Assembly: GCA_903887485.1 (NCBI GenBank)
Contig: CAISPV010000003.1
Coordinates: 26,133 to 90,132, forward strand
Direction: 5' to 3'
From: an uncultured Desulfobulbaceae bacterium
GTDB lineage: Bacteria; Desulfobacterota; Desulfobulbia; Desulfobulbales; Desulfocapsaceae
Length of the DNA stretch: 64,000 bases
Both the position numbers and the translations under genes were made by a program. A model generated the notes under the pieces. The model searched no databases, was not told the DNA's origin, and saw nothing but the letters and a program-made list of their open reading frames with translations. Positions 1 through 9,612 of the stretch are shown here, one piece after another (the stretch's first letter is position 1; each line of letters opens with the position of its first letter).

Positions 1-2261
1 GTCTCGATTTCTTCAGGGTCGGCAGTGATGGCCAGAATCAGGTTGTTGCGGTTGAAAATAAGGGTGGCTAACTCCTGCAGGGCAGACAGGAAGGCCTCCT
101 CCATCTGCGGGTAATTCTGGTCCAGCTCTTTTTCCGCCCGATACGAGGTAATACCGGAGATCATCTCATTGTATGCCCCGGCAAGACCGAGATGGGCAAA
201 GGCCCGAGCGGCCGCCAGACTGTAGCCTTCACTCTGGGCGCTGTGTTCCGACCAGGCAACTTCGCGGTGCACGATCTCCTCAATGTGCGCTCTGTCATCC
301 AAAGAAAGTTCGGTAAAGATCTCGGTCATCAGGTGTAGAGCCCGCTCCTGGTATTCCGGCAGGCACTTCATCTGAAACCAGAGAACGGGCCGCACCAGCT
401 CGGAACTGCCCAACTTGCTATAGCTGTTAAAGGAGTGGGAAAAATCACCGGTACAGGTGCCCAGCTCCCGGGCCAGATGCATGAAATCCATCTTCCTTGT
501 ACCGATCTCGGTGACAATGGTGGCAAAAAGATCCAACCAGGGCAGAAGCCGGGAAGGGACTACCGAGATATCATAGCCCATATCCACATAGGAGATATGC
601 TCGGTGGCAAGGGCGCTGACCAGCACCTGCGTGCCGCCAAACATCTCGGTGGGCTGTACTGCATGAAAGGCAAGGTGTGAATCCAGGTCGCTATGGCTCA
701 GTTGCGGCAGCAGGGCAAGGGTTTCAGGACTGTTGGGTGTCTGTTGTTGCTGCCGCAGTTCAGCGGTTCTGGCAATGAGCTCCTGCCGCTGCGTCCCGGT
801 CAAGGTCGCCGCGTAGTCCTCCAGCCTTTTGATCTCTTCATCTTGGGTCTGGGCCAGCTTGGCAGGATCGGGGATCAGGGTGACCACCACGGTGGCCTTG
901 TTTTCCAGAAGATAGCGTTCAATCAACTCCTCAAAATAGTGTTCCTCAAGCGCCTTGTGGCGAATGGTACGGAACAGCTCTTCGATCTCCAGGGCCTCAA
1001 AGGGATCAGTGCCGTACTTGAGGGCAGGCATGGCCTTGCCGATAAGATCCAGACCGCGTTGGGCCTTGCTCGACTCTTCCCGCACCGAAAATTCATATTT
1101 ATTCAGTTCCGAGAGCAACAGATCGCGATCAAGGCCCGTTTTCACCATCTCCCGCAAGGTCTCATTGTACAGGGACAGAAAGGGGTCCCATTTATCAGGA
1201 TCACTGCCGACCAGATAAGTGATCATGAAGGTCTTGAAGCTTGAGGTACACAGATAGAGCCCGCCGAAGTCCTTACAAAGGCCACTGGAGACGATCTTGT
1301 TTTTCAGGGGAGAGGCATCTGAATTGTAGAGGATCCCGGCAATAACCTGAAAAGCAGCGTTTTCCTGACGATTGAGCACCGTGGAAACCGCCTGGCCCAC
1401 GGCCAGAAAGGTCTTGGCCGCCGTGTCTGCCGATTCCACTCCGTAGTGGTCTTCAACAAAGGTGATCTGGTCAATATCCCGCCCCGCCTCAACCTTGATC
1501 CTGGCCTCTGCTGCCGGGAAGACCTTCAGGAAATGATCCTGGAGATAGCGGAGTTCATCGGCAAGCGGCGCATCCCCGTAGATAAAGAAGGTGCTGTTGG
1601 AAGGATGATAATGTTCCTTGTGGAAGGCGCAGAAGGCCTCATAGGAGAGATCCGGGATATTCTTGGGGTCACCGCCGGACTCATGGGCGTAGGTGGAACC
1701 GGGCATGAGTCCGCCAAAGATATGATGAAACAGCAGGCGGATCGGATCGGAAAAGGCGCCCTTCATCTCATTGTAGACCACCCCCTGAAACTCCAGCTCC
1801 CCATTTTCCTCTTCCTGATGATAATGCCAGCCCTCCTGTTCAAAGGTGGCGCGGCTGAGCAGCGGATTGAACACCACGTCGCAATATACATCCATGATGT
1901 TGAAATATTCCTTCAGATTACGGGTGGCGAAGGGATAATAGGTGATATCCGATCCGGTCATGGCATTCAAAAAGGTCATGAGCCCGCCCTTGTGGATCTC
2001 GCCGAAGACATCATTGACGGGATATTTCTTCGATCCCATTAGCACCGAATGTTCAAGGATATGGGCCACGCCGGTGGAATCCGTGGGACTGGTATTAAAG
2101 GCGGCGGCAAAGGTCTTGTTGGGATCGCTGTTTTTGATGGCAAGCAAGGGGCAGCCCAAGATATCATGCTCAAAGAGATAGACATCGGCCCCAATTTCCG
2201 CGATATGCGCGTGTCGTTTCAGGATAAAGGCAGAATAGGATTGTCCAGGGATAAAAGGCAT
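1..2261 (-). CDS. Presequence-protease-like M16C zinc metallopeptidase (partial, 3' end outside window)
   Basis: The minus frame is open from an ATG at 2261 to the window edge, so the ORF track does not list it. It gives 753 codons. The N-terminal part carries the inverted zinc motif HILEH (HxxEH) within the first 80 residues, preceded by a typical 'NTSPTDSTGVAHILEHSVL' context. This places it in the M16C (PreP/Cym1/insulinase) family, which degrades unfolded peptides inside a closed two-half chamber. Family members are about 970 residues, so roughly 200 C-terminal residues lie beyond the edge. It starts 24 bases after dtd on the same strand and may be cotranscribed. No good Shine-Dalgarno is visible before the ATG, so the exact start is uncertain. 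Confidence 0.88.
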   Translation of the reverse strand, partial: MPFIPGQSYSAFILKRHAHIAEIGADVYLFEHDILGCPLLAIKNSDPNKTFAAAFNTSPTDSTGVAHILEHSVLMGSKKYPVNDVFGEIHKGGLMTFLNAMTGSDITYYPFATRNLKEYFNIMDVYCDVVFNPLLSRATFEQEGWHYHQEEENGELEFQGVVYNEMKGAFSDPIRLLFHHIFGGLMPGSTYAHESGGDPKNIPDLSYEAFCAFHKEHYHPSNSTFFIYGDAPLADELRYLQDHFLKVFPAAEARIKVEAGRDIDQITFVEDHYGVESADTAAKTFLAVGQAVSTVLNRQENAAFQVIAGILYNSDASPLKNKIVSSGLCKDFGGLYLCTSSFKTFMITYLVGSDPDKWDPFLSLYNETLREMVKTGLDRDLLLSELNKYEFSVREESSKAQRGLDLIGKAMPALKYGTDPFEALEIEELFRTIRHKALEEHYFEELIERYLLENKATVVVTLIPDPAKLAQTQDEEIKRLEDYAATLTGTQRQELIARTAELRQQQQTPNSPETLALLPQLSHSDLDSHLAFHAVQPTEMFGGTQVLVSALATEHISYVDMGYDISVVPSRLLPWLDLFATIVTEIGTRKMDFMHLARELGTCTGDFSHSFNSYSKLGSSELVRPVLWFQMKCLPEYQERALHLMTEIFTELSLDDRAHIEEIVHREVAWSEHSAQSEGYSLAAARAFAHLGLAGAYNEMISGITSYRAEKELDQNYPQMEEAFLSALQELATLIFNRNNLILAITADPEEIE

Positions 2262-2285
2262 GAGAATATAAGAAAATGAAGAATG

Positions 2286-2735
2286 TTAGAACATCTTTGC
2301 TGAATCCAGAAGCAGGGTGACCGGCCCGTCATTCACCAGTTCCACTGCCATTGTTGCCTGAAAACGACCCGTTGCCGTCTGAATGCCATGGTGTTGCACG
2401 GCCTTGATAAAGCGTTCATACAGGGATTCCGCCTGCTCCGGCCTGGCCGCCTGCGAATAACCCGGCCGACGCCCCTTGCGGCAATCTCCATAGAGAGTGA
2501 ACTGAGAGATAATAAGCATGGCGCCGCCGGTGTCGAGCAGGGAACGATTCATTTTCCCTTCTTCGTCTTCAAAAATTCGCAAATAAACTATCTTGTCAAC
2601 CAGCCAGGCCAGGTCAGTGTCCTGATCCTCTCGATGGATGCCAAGCAGAACAACCAGCCCCTGGCCAATGGCCCCGACTTGTTCCTGGTCAACTGTGACC
2701 GCTGCCCGGCTGACCCGTTGAATAACTGCTCGCAT
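2286..2735 (-). CDS. dtd: D-aminoacyl-tRNA deacylase
   Basis: This 149-residue protein matches the full family length. It hydrolyses D-amino acids mischarged on tRNA in the cytosol. It shows the two family signatures: 'SQFTLYGD' in the middle followed by 'KGRRPGYS', and '[10 protein letters not shown]' near the C-terminus. The latter holds the Gly-Pro motif that forms the cross-subunit active site in the Dtd dimer. A strong ribosome-binding site (CGGAGG, 8 bases before ATG) supports the start. The M16C peptidase follows closely on the same strand. Confidence 0.96.
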   Translation of the reverse strand: MRAVIQRVSRAAVTVDQEQVGAIGQGLVVLLGIHREDQDTDLAWLVDKIVYLRIFEDEEGKMNRSLLDTGGAMLIISQFTLYGDCRKGRRPGYSQAARPEQAESLYERFIKAVQHHGIQTATGRFQATMAVELVNDGPVTLLLDSAKMF

Positions 2736-2936
2736 ATACCAGCCTCCGATATCAATGCCAAATCACGCGCCCCACTGTACCCACAAACCAAAGAGGGTGT
2801 CAACTGGCTTGCAAGAGAAAGGGCACCATTTTACAGGGTTCCTGAAAATAGGTGGGGAACGAAGGGGAATCTGCTATCATAGGGGTAGTAGCTGTCTCTC
2901 ACCGAACAGTCCCCCAAGAATCTGCACCAAACATAA

Positions 2937-4187
2937 TTGAAAAACATGGATTCTCACAACATCTCCTGCAAAAAGGGCTTTTCCTCCGTCCATTATGGCT
3001 GGTATGTAATGGCGACCGGAACCCTCTGTCTTTTTGCCAGCCTCGGTCTGGGCAGGTTTTCCTTAGGGATGCTCCTGCCGTCCATGGGCCGCGCCCTGCA
3101 ACTCTCCTATCTGCAGATGGGGCTGATCGGGACCTTGAACTTTATTGGCTATCTGCTCGCGGTGCTGCTCTGCGGCCGACTGACCAGACGCTTTGGCGCC
3201 CGCCGGTTGATCGGAACGGCCATGGCAGTCATTGGTGTCTCCATGCTCCTCATAGGCTGGGCCCGGAACCTGTATCTGATCCTGGCCCTCTATCTGTTGA
3301 CCGGGATCGGCAGCGGCCTGTCCAATGTGCCGATGGTCTCCCTGGTCTCGTGCTGGTTTGTCGGCAATAAACGAGGCCTGGCCACCGGGTTTGTGGCCAT
3401 CGGCAACGGTTTTGCCATTATCCTGTCCGGAAGGTTGATTCCCTATCTCAACACCGTCTATGAACAAGGCTGGCGGGTAAGCTGGCTGGTCCTCGGCGCG
3501 ATTGTGCTCTGTGTCGCGGCGATATGTTCTCTTATTCTCAGAAACAGCCCCCAGGAATGCGGGCTTCTGCCGGTGGGCATGACCGAGTCCCATCCCGACA
3601 AACGCCATACTGCCTTTACCGAATCTCCCCGGCTCCGCTCCTCCATTGTCCTGCACTGCGCTGCCATTTATTTTCTATTCGGCTTTACCTATGTGATCTA
3701 CACCACTTTTATTGTGACGACCCTGGTGCAGGAAAAAGGATTCAGCGAGGCCGTGGCCGGCAATTTCTGGTCCTGGGTGGGTCTGCTCAGTCTTTTTTCC
3801 GGGCCGGTCTTCGGGATCTTTTCCGACCGCTTTGGCCGAAGACCGGCGTTGATGCTGGTCTTTGCCATTCAATCCGTGTCCTATCTTCTGATTGCCCTCG
3901 ATCTGCCCCGGATCTTTTTGTATCTTTCCATTGGCTGCTACGGGATTGTGGTCTGGAGTGTACCCGCCATCATGGCGGCCCTGGTGGGAGATTATGCGGG
4001 AGCCGAGCGGGTGGCGGCGATTTTTGGATTTATCACCTTTGTCTTTGGCCTGGGTCAGGTGATCGGCCCTTTTCTGGCCGGGCTCCTCGCCGAGACGACC
4101 GGCAGTTTTGCCGGCAGCTTTCTCATGGCGGCCGTTCTGGCACTCACGGCTGTCTTTCTTTCAGCGTTTTTACCCAAAAAACATTGA
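2937..4187 (+). CDS. Major facilitator superfamily transporter
   Basis: This is a 416-residue inner-membrane protein with about 12 hydrophobic helices and a central hydrophilic loop around residues 205-225. The MFS loop 2-3 motif is visible as 'GRLTRRFGARRLIG', with a second-half counterpart 'SDRFGRRPALM'. The shape resembles YbfB/oxalate-formate-antiporter-type carriers, but no substrate can be read from the sequence. The ORF track begins at a TTG (2937). An ATG nine bases later (2946) is an equally good start, and neither has a clear Shine-Dalgarno. The gene converges on the MBL hydrolase, with only 12 bases between the stops. Confidence 0.9.
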   Translation: MKNMDSHNISCKKGFSSVHYGWYVMATGTLCLFASLGLGRFSLGMLLPSMGRALQLSYLQMGLIGTLNFIGYLLAVLLCGRLTRRFGARRLIGTAMAVIGVSMLLIGWARNLYLILALYLLTGIGSGLSNVPMVSLVSCWFVGNKRGLATGFVAIGNGFAIILSGRLIPYLNTVYEQGWRVSWLVLGAIVLCVAAICSLILRNSPQECGLLPVGMTESHPDKRHTAFTESPRLRSSIVLHCAAIYFLFGFTYVIYTTFIVTTLVQEKGFSEAVAGNFWSWVGLLSLFSGPVFGIFSDRFGRRPALMLVFAIQSVSYLLIALDLPRIFLYLSIGCYGIVVWSVPAIMAALVGDYAGAERVAAIFGFITFVFGLGQVIGPFLAGLLAETTGSFAGSFLMAAVLALTAVFLSAFLPKKH

Positions 4188-4199
4188 TCATCCGATTTA

Positions 4200-5072
4200 T
4201 TATAGCTCAGTGGCCTGATCGGCGCACTGCGGCCAGCAATCAATGAGTCTTCCCTGGTCGCCAAGCTTGCAGGCCTTGACCAGAGGGTCGTGGTAGAAGG
4301 TGAACCAGGCGTCCCGCTTCCGGTATTCGGTGAGATATCGTTCCTTGCAGGCGATAACCTCCAGCGGGAAATTATCATAGGCCATCACCCAGAGGGGATT
4401 GACGTGGGCATGGGTGGGGAAAAGATCGCCAAGATGAACGGCAGTTTCGCCCTGAGAGGCGATTTCCACCAGTTGATGACCCAGGGTATGACCACCGGTC
4501 AGGCAAACCCTGACCTCCGGGCAGACCTGGTGAACGCCCTGGACAAGCTGAATCTTGCCGCTTTTTATCAGTTCATTAAAATTGATGGGCCAGTAGCTTT
4601 CCTGGGCCCGGCGGCCGGGCGAGATCACATCCGGCCACTCCGCCTCCTGAATCAGATGGGTGGCAGCCGGGAAGGTGACCTCTTCGCGGCCCTGCTCGTC
4701 CACCATGACCACACCGCCGGCATGGTCAAAATCGCCATGGGTCAGGATCACCAGATCAATATCCTGACGGCCGAGCCCTAAAGACGCAAGCTGAGAGAGC
4801 AGGCTCCACGGGCTGGTCACCTTAAAGATGGCCTGCTGTTTTGGGGTAAGTTTGTTGCCAAGACCGGTGTCAACAAGGATATTCATCCCTGGCGTTTTGA
4901 TCAGAAGCGGATCGTTGCCCAGGGGAATGGTATTGTCCGTAGCGGCCGGGACCTTCTTCTGCCAGAGCGATTTGGGCACAGGACCGAACATCGTTCCCCC
5001 ATCCAGACGGAAATCGCCGCCGCTGAGCCAGTAGAGTTCGGTTGCGCCAATGCGCAGAGGAATTACGGACAT
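4200..5072 (-). CDS. MBL-fold metallo-hydrolase
   Basis: This is a 290-residue metallo-beta-lactamase-fold hydrolase. The metal site is visible as 'LTHGDFDHAGG' (HxDxDH variant), a second histidine in 'GGHTLGHQLV', and 'HLGDLFPTHAHV'. The closest known architecture is the lactonase/quorum-quenching-like branch of the fold, but the substrate cannot be inferred. No signal peptide is seen, so it should be cytosolic. It starts 23 bases after the stop of the glycerophosphodiesterase gene on the same strand, which suggests cotranscription. GGAG lies 7 bases before the ATG. Confidence 0.9.
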   Translation of the reverse strand: MSVIPLRIGATELYWLSGGDFRLDGGTMFGPVPKSLWQKKVPAATDNTIPLGNDPLLIKTPGMNILVDTGLGNKLTPKQQAIFKVTSPWSLLSQLASLGLGRQDIDLVILTHGDFDHAGGVVMVDEQGREEVTFPAATHLIQEAEWPDVISPGRRAQESYWPINFNELIKSGKIQLVQGVHQVCPEVRVCLTGGHTLGHQLVEIASQGETAVHLGDLFPTHAHVNPLWVMAYDNFPLEVIACKERYLTEYRKRDAWFTFYHDPLVKACKLGDQGRLIDCWPQCADQATEL

Positions 5073-5095
5073 CTTTCTGCTCCGGAAAAATTCAC

Positions 5096-6490
5096 CTATC
5101 GATATTTGGTCTCAAGAGGCGCGGGAACAGGATTTGAAGGTTGCGCCTGAGCAGGGGTAACTGCCGATTCCGGCGCAGGCGCAGCAGGGATCGCCGGTTC
5201 AGACCCCGGAACCGGCGCGGGCGCAGGATGGGGGATTGCTCTCTGGGCAGGTTCAGGGGGAATCACAGTCGCTGGTGGGTTGGCAACGGGCTCTGCCGTC
5301 GGAACAGGCGCAGAAGCTGGAGCCACTCCCGGTACGGCAACAGGAGCCGCCAGGGGCACCGACGGAGGCTGGGGCGGTTCCGGAACGACTGTTGGCTGAG
5401 GAGGCAGCGTCTCACTGCTCACAGGAACAGGTGCAGGCCCAGGAGACCTTTTCTGGAGAAAATGCACGGCATCCCCGCAGTAATCGGTAAAAACACCGTC
5501 AACACCGACCTTGAAATAAAATAATTCCAATAATGCCTCAAAACTGGCAGCATAGGACGGCAGCGATTCTTTTTCCCGACGGAAGGTATAGGCATGGACC
5601 ACCATACCCAGGCTGTGGGCGTCACTGATCAGTTCCGGACGCAGGAGATTCCCGGCCCCATCAACCAGCATGGACTTATCCATGCCAATCCCGGAGACAG
5701 AGGCCGACAGAGTACGCAGCCCTGACTTACTGTTGATCCAGTCATAATTATAATTGACCCACTCCCCCCATTGCAGGGACTTGGTCTCATGGCCATTATT
5801 GTCATCAATCAGCTGAATCAGTTTCAGCTCCATCTGCAGTCCCGGCATCAGCTCATCATGGATGCGCTTGAGTTCATCCGGATCAAAACACTGGAGATAT
5901 ATCTTGTCTTCTTTGCTTTTAAAGCCATACTCACGCAGGATCTTGAGCACGGCCCTGGAGATATCCTTGCCTTCCTTGCGATGCAGCCAGGGCTGTTTGA
6001 TCTCGGGATAAATACCAATGTCCCGGCGCATGGTCTTTTCCAGCCCCCGGATCAGCTCCAGCTCTTCCCTGAAGGTCGGAACGGTCAGTTGCAGGTTTTT
6101 GTTGGTATCGGGGAACCGGCCACTGTTGGGGTAGGGCTCTTTCAGATGCAGTTGTTTGATCTCGGCCAGGGTAAAATCAAGGGCATAAAACTTTCCATCC
6201 TCACGATTGCGGCCCGGAAAAAGCTCGGCCACATTGGTGACCCTATCGAGAGTGGGATCATGAAGCACAATCACCTGATCATCTTTGGTCATGACCAGGT
6301 CCTGCTCGATGTAATCACTGCCCATGGCCACTGCCAGGGCCACAGACGGCAGGTTATGTTCCATCAGATAGCCGGACGCGGCCCGGTGGGCAATGACAAT
6401 CTTATCGCCAGCCTGCGCAAAAACGGCCATAACGGTCAACAATAGAAAAATCCATCCACTTGATTTTATAATGAAAATTTTATAATCCAC
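5096..6490 (-). CDS. glpQ: Exported glycerophosphodiester phosphodiesterase with Pro/Ala-rich C-terminal tail
   Basis: This protein hydrolyses glycerophosphodiesters to glycerol-3-phosphate and an alcohol. It has an N-terminal hydrophobic export signal (about residues 10-28, ending in AQA), so it is periplasmic or surface-anchored. The catalytic core shows 'IAHRAASGYLMEHN', 'YIEQDLVMTKD' and 'VLHDPTLDRVT', the GlpQ-type signature. At 464 residues it is about 100 longer than typical GlpQ. The excess is a C-terminal tail of roughly 110 residues made almost only of Pro, Ala, Val and Glu, with recurring PAPVP units. The start is a GTG at 6490. The gene is probably cotranscribed with the MBL hydrolase behind it. 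Confidence 0.9.
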   Translation of the reverse strand: MDYKIFIIKSSGWIFLLLTVMAVFAQAGDKIVIAHRAASGYLMEHNLPSVALAVAMGSDYIEQDLVMTKDDQVIVLHDPTLDRVTNVAELFPGRNREDGKFYALDFTLAEIKQLHLKEPYPNSGRFPDTNKNLQLTVPTFREELELIRGLEKTMRRDIGIYPEIKQPWLHRKEGKDISRAVLKILREYGFKSKEDKIYLQCFDPDELKRIHDELMPGLQMELKLIQLIDDNNGHETKSLQWGEWVNYNYDWINSKSGLRTLSASVSGIGMDKSMLVDGAGNLLRPELISDAHSLGMVVHAYTFRREKESLPSYAASFEALLELFYFKVGVDGVFTDYCGDAVHFLQKRSPGPAPVPVSSETLPPQPTVVPEPPQPPSVPLAAPVAVPGVAPASAPVPTAEPVANPPATVIPPEPAQRAIPHPAPAPVPGSEPAIPAAPAPESAVTPAQAQPSNPVPAPLETKYR

Positions 6491-6590
6491 TCAGTTCACC
6501 ATACGCCGTCGTTTAAAAAGAACCGTAACATTGCAATGCCGTGCTCGGCAGTCGCTCTTCACACCCCAAGACCGCTGCCTTCTCTATCCT

Positions 6591-6693
6591 AAGCCGCTGT
6601 AAAAAATAACATGGCTATCTAGTTGTTTGAAGCGGCATTAGGAGCCGTAACGAAATAGACATAAATGGCCATGTTATTTCGTAACGGCTCCTA
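6591..6693. repeat. Composite two-hairpin repeat, copy 1 (behind speA)
   Basis: This element of about 103 bp combines an outer hairpin (GCCGCT at 6593-6598 pairing with AGCGGC at 6631-6636) and a long hairpin. The long hairpin arms are TAGGAGCCGTAACGAAATA (6639-6657) and TATTTCGTAACGGCTCCTA (6675-6693). The arms pair at 18 of 19 positions, and the odd pair is the middle of GTAAC. The end of the element supplies the TAG stop codon of speA on the minus strand. A near-identical copy in the opposite orientation lies at 20450-20553. Confidence 0.9.
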
Positions 6694-8607
6694 AAACTTC
6701 AAATAGGTATAGTCCGCCAGGCAGTTTTCATAGAAATCCACCAACCTTACCCCTTCACGGGGCTGAATCTTGCCCTGATGCACCTGCTGATCAATCTCTT
6801 TTTTAATGGTCCTGGCCATAAGCTCCGGATTGTACTGCATGGTGGTCAATACCTGCTGGGCGGAAGTCCCCTTGATCATCTCTTCAATATAAAAATCATT
6901 GGGATCGTCATCATCACAGTAGATATGCACCTCATTAAGCCGGCCAAAGAGATTATGCATATCGCCCATCACGTCCTGATACGCCCCGGTGAGAAACAGG
7001 CCAATATAATATTCTTCATCCGGTCGGAGGGTGTGGAGGAGCAGGGTCTTGTCAAAACCGGTCTTGGCGATAAAACGGTCAATCTTGCCGTCGGAATCGC
7101 AGGTGATATCGACCAGCGAACAGCTCACATCCGGCTGTTCGTCAAGACGCGTCACCGGCATGATGGGCAGGAGTTGTTTGATGGCCCAACTGTCGGCTGC
7201 CGACTGAAAGATCGAGAAGTTACAGAGGTATTGGCTGGCCTGCAGTTCACCGAGCCGTTGCAGTTCTTCGGGGATAAAGGATTGAACTGCTGCAATTTTC
7301 TGGATACGGGCCAGGGTATTCCAGTACAGGGTCTCGATCTTGGCCCGTTCGCCCATGGAGATAACCCCAAAACGGAAGGCGCTGATGGCATCATCCTTGC
7401 ACTGCTGGATATCGTTGAATATCTCCTGGTAATTGTTTGCATTCAGATCATGGGCGGAGGCTCGCATGGTGGAGACCAGATTGTGCTCTCCTGATTCCCG
7501 CTCGGTACTGAGGGTATTGCTGGTCTGATGAATATTATCAATTACATTGGTGATTACACAGGAATGATGGGCGGTCACGAAACGGCCGCTCTCACTGACA
7601 ATGTGGGGATGGGCAACGCCTGCCTGGTCGCAGATATACTGGAGGCCATCAATGATATCAAAGGCATACTCCTCCAGATGGTAGTTCCTGGAGGACTCAC
7701 TGGCGGAACGGGAACCGTCATAATCAATGCCCAGCCCGCCGCCGACATCAAAATATTCAAGGGGCAGCCCCAAGTCAACCAGGTCAACAAAGATGCGGCC
7801 CGCCTCGGTGATGGCTTCCTTGATAAAGCGGATATCCGGGATCTGGCTGCCCACATGAAAGTGCAGGAGCTTCAGGCAGTGGGTCATCCCCTGCTCTCGC
7901 AGCAGCGCCACCCCGCTCAGGATCTCGCTGCAGGTGAGACCAAATTTGGCCCTCTCGCCGCTGGCACTGGCCCAGCGGCCAGTACCATGCGCCGCCAGTT
8001 TGGCGCGGAACCCGATCAGCGGCTCGACCCCCAACTCCTTGGCCATCCTGATAATCAGGGAGAGCTCCGCGAACCGTTCAACCACAATAATGATCTTGCG
8101 GTCCAGTTTACGGCCGAGCAGGGCCAGCCGGATATAATCCTCATCCTTGTAGCCGTTGAGTATGGTCAGGGCATTGTGGTTATCGTTCAGGGCGAGTGCC
8201 GCCAGTAGTTCCGGTTTGGAGCCGGCCTCCAGGCCGTAATCAAAGGGCCGGCCAGCGTCAATGATCTCTTCGACCACCTCCCGCATCTGATTGACCTTAA
8301 CCGGGTAAACCCCAAGAAATTGTCCCTGGTATTCACATTCGTCGATAACCGCTCGGAAGGTGGTGTTCAGCAGGCGCACCTGGGAGCGGAGGATATCATG
8401 GAAGCGGATAACAGCGGGAAAGGAGATCTTCAGATTCTTGATCTCCTCAATGACCTCAAGAAAGTCAATGGTGGGACCATCTTCCCGTTTTTCCGGCAGG
8501 ACGCAAAGGTGCCCTTTGCTGTTCACTGAAAAATAGCCGTTCCCCCAATGCCGGACATGGTAGCGTTCACAGTTTTCCGTGGCTATTTCCACAGGATCAA
8601 TGGTCAT
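6691..8607 (-). CDS. speA: Biosynthetic arginine decarboxylase
   Basis: This enzyme decarboxylates arginine to agmatine, the first step of putrescine synthesis by the agmatine route. Family landmarks are the PLP-lysine region 'VYPVKVNQMREV', 'LHFHVGSQIPD', and the glycine-rich phosphate loop 'DVGGGLGIDYDGS'. The length (about 638 residues) is normal for SpeA. The ORF track starts at 8631, overlapping speB by 23 bases. An internal ATG at 8607 has a GGGGTGGA ribosome-binding site at proper spacing and is preferred. It is the second gene of a speB-speA operon. Its TAG stop lies inside a dispersed repeat. Confidence 0.96.
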   Translation of the reverse strand: MTIDPVEIATENCERYHVRHWGNGYFSVNSKGHLCVLPEKREDGPTIDFLEVIEEIKNLKISFPAVIRFHDILRSQVRLLNTTFRAVIDECEYQGQFLGVYPVKVNQMREVVEEIIDAGRPFDYGLEAGSKPELLAALALNDNHNALTILNGYKDEDYIRLALLGRKLDRKIIIVVERFAELSLIIRMAKELGVEPLIGFRAKLAAHGTGRWASASGERAKFGLTCSEILSGVALLREQGMTHCLKLLHFHVGSQIPDIRFIKEAITEAGRIFVDLVDLGLPLEYFDVGGGLGIDYDGSRSASESSRNYHLEEYAFDIIDGLQYICDQAGVAHPHIVSESGRFVTAHHSCVITNVIDNIHQTSNTLSTERESGEHNLVSTMRASAHDLNANNYQEIFNDIQQCKDDAISAFRFGVISMGERAKIETLYWNTLARIQKIAAVQSFIPEELQRLGELQASQYLCNFSIFQSAADSWAIKQLLPIMPVTRLDEQPDVSCSLVDITCDSDGKIDRFIAKTGFDKTLLLHTLRPDEEYYIGLFLTGAYQDVMGDMHNLFGRLNEVHIYCDDDDPNDFYIEEMIKGTSAQQVLTTMQYNPELMARTIKKEIDQQVHQGKIQPREGVRLVDFYENCLADYTYLKF

Positions 8608-8608
8608 T

Positions 8609-9511
8609 TCATCCACCCCGGTGAAAGGCAAGGATCAGTTCCCTCACGACCTTCGTGGCAAAGACATCACTGTTGCCGCTGCTGTCTACCGGCGGGGACA
8701 GTTCCACCACGTCGGCCGCCACCATGTTTTTATGACGCAGGGCCTGGACGATCCTGACAAAGGAGAAAAAATCCTGGCCGCCCGGTTCCGGGGTGCCGGT
8801 TCCCGGAAGAAAGGCGGGGTCAAAGTAATCAAGATCGAGGGTGAGATAGATGGGGCGCTGGGCAGGCAGCCCTTCAATAAAGGCGACAAAGGCGTCAAGG
8901 CTTGGCGCCAGGGTGTGATTTTCACGCATCCAGGCGTATTCGTCCCTGGTCCCGGAACGGATGCCGAACTGGTACAATTGATGGCCGGGGCCGAAATGCT
9001 CCAGACACCTTCTGATGATCGAGGCGTGGGAATAATGATAGCCCTGATATTCATCCCGCAGATCGGCATGGGCGTCGAGATGCAGAAGCACCAGATCAGG
9101 AAAGGCCTGCAGATACCTGGCGATAAAGGAATAGGAGATGGAGTGCTCTCCACCGAGGGTCAGGAATTTAATCCCGTCACCGGCAAAATCAAGAGAACCG
9201 GCCAGCTCGGTGAACCGTTCATGGGCCGCGAGATAATCCTGATGGGCATCGCCGGTCTGCTGGACAATCAAGTTACCCAGATCATAAAAGGGCGTGGTTT
9301 CGTCCAGATCAAGATCCAGATACGGCGAATAACTCTCAATATCCGAGGCCACCATGCGGATGGCATCCGGGGCAATGGCCGTGCCCTTGCGAAAACAGGC
9401 AGTACCGTCAAAGCCGAATCCGATCATGTTCAGGCTGTGTGGTTGCAGCTGAGAAGCAGGCCGGGCGGTTCGATACAAACGCTTGGGTGGCTGCAATAAA
9501 GGTTGAGTCAT
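8609..9511 (-). CDS. speB: Agmatinase (ureohydrolase family)
   Basis: This 300-residue ureohydrolase has the dinuclear manganese motifs 'GGEHSIS', 'LHLDAHADLRDE' and 'LTLDLDYFDPAF'. Directly upstream of speA on the same strand, it fits agmatinase (agmatine to putrescine plus urea) rather than arginase. A ribosome-binding site (GAGGTG) precedes the ATG. The stop codon lies next to the start of speA, so the two are translationally linked. Confidence 0.93.
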   Translation of the reverse strand: MTQPLLQPPKRLYRTARPASQLQPHSLNMIGFGFDGTACFRKGTAIAPDAIRMVASDIESYSPYLDLDLDETTPFYDLGNLIVQQTGDAHQDYLAAHERFTELAGSLDFAGDGIKFLTLGGEHSISYSFIARYLQAFPDLVLLHLDAHADLRDEYQGYHYSHASIIRRCLEHFGPGHQLYQFGIRSGTRDEYAWMRENHTLAPSLDAFVAFIEGLPAQRPIYLTLDLDYFDPAFLPGTGTPEPGGQDFFSFVRIVQALRHKNMVAADVVELSPPVDSSGNSDVFATKVVRELILAFHRGG

Positions 9512-9612
9512 TGGACACCTCGTATTGGTTGATTTGAAAAAAAGAAAAAGCCCTGTTTTCTTTACTTTTTTCTTCTTTCAACTGGTTTGCCTCGGCAATC
9601 CTTGAGATGCTT

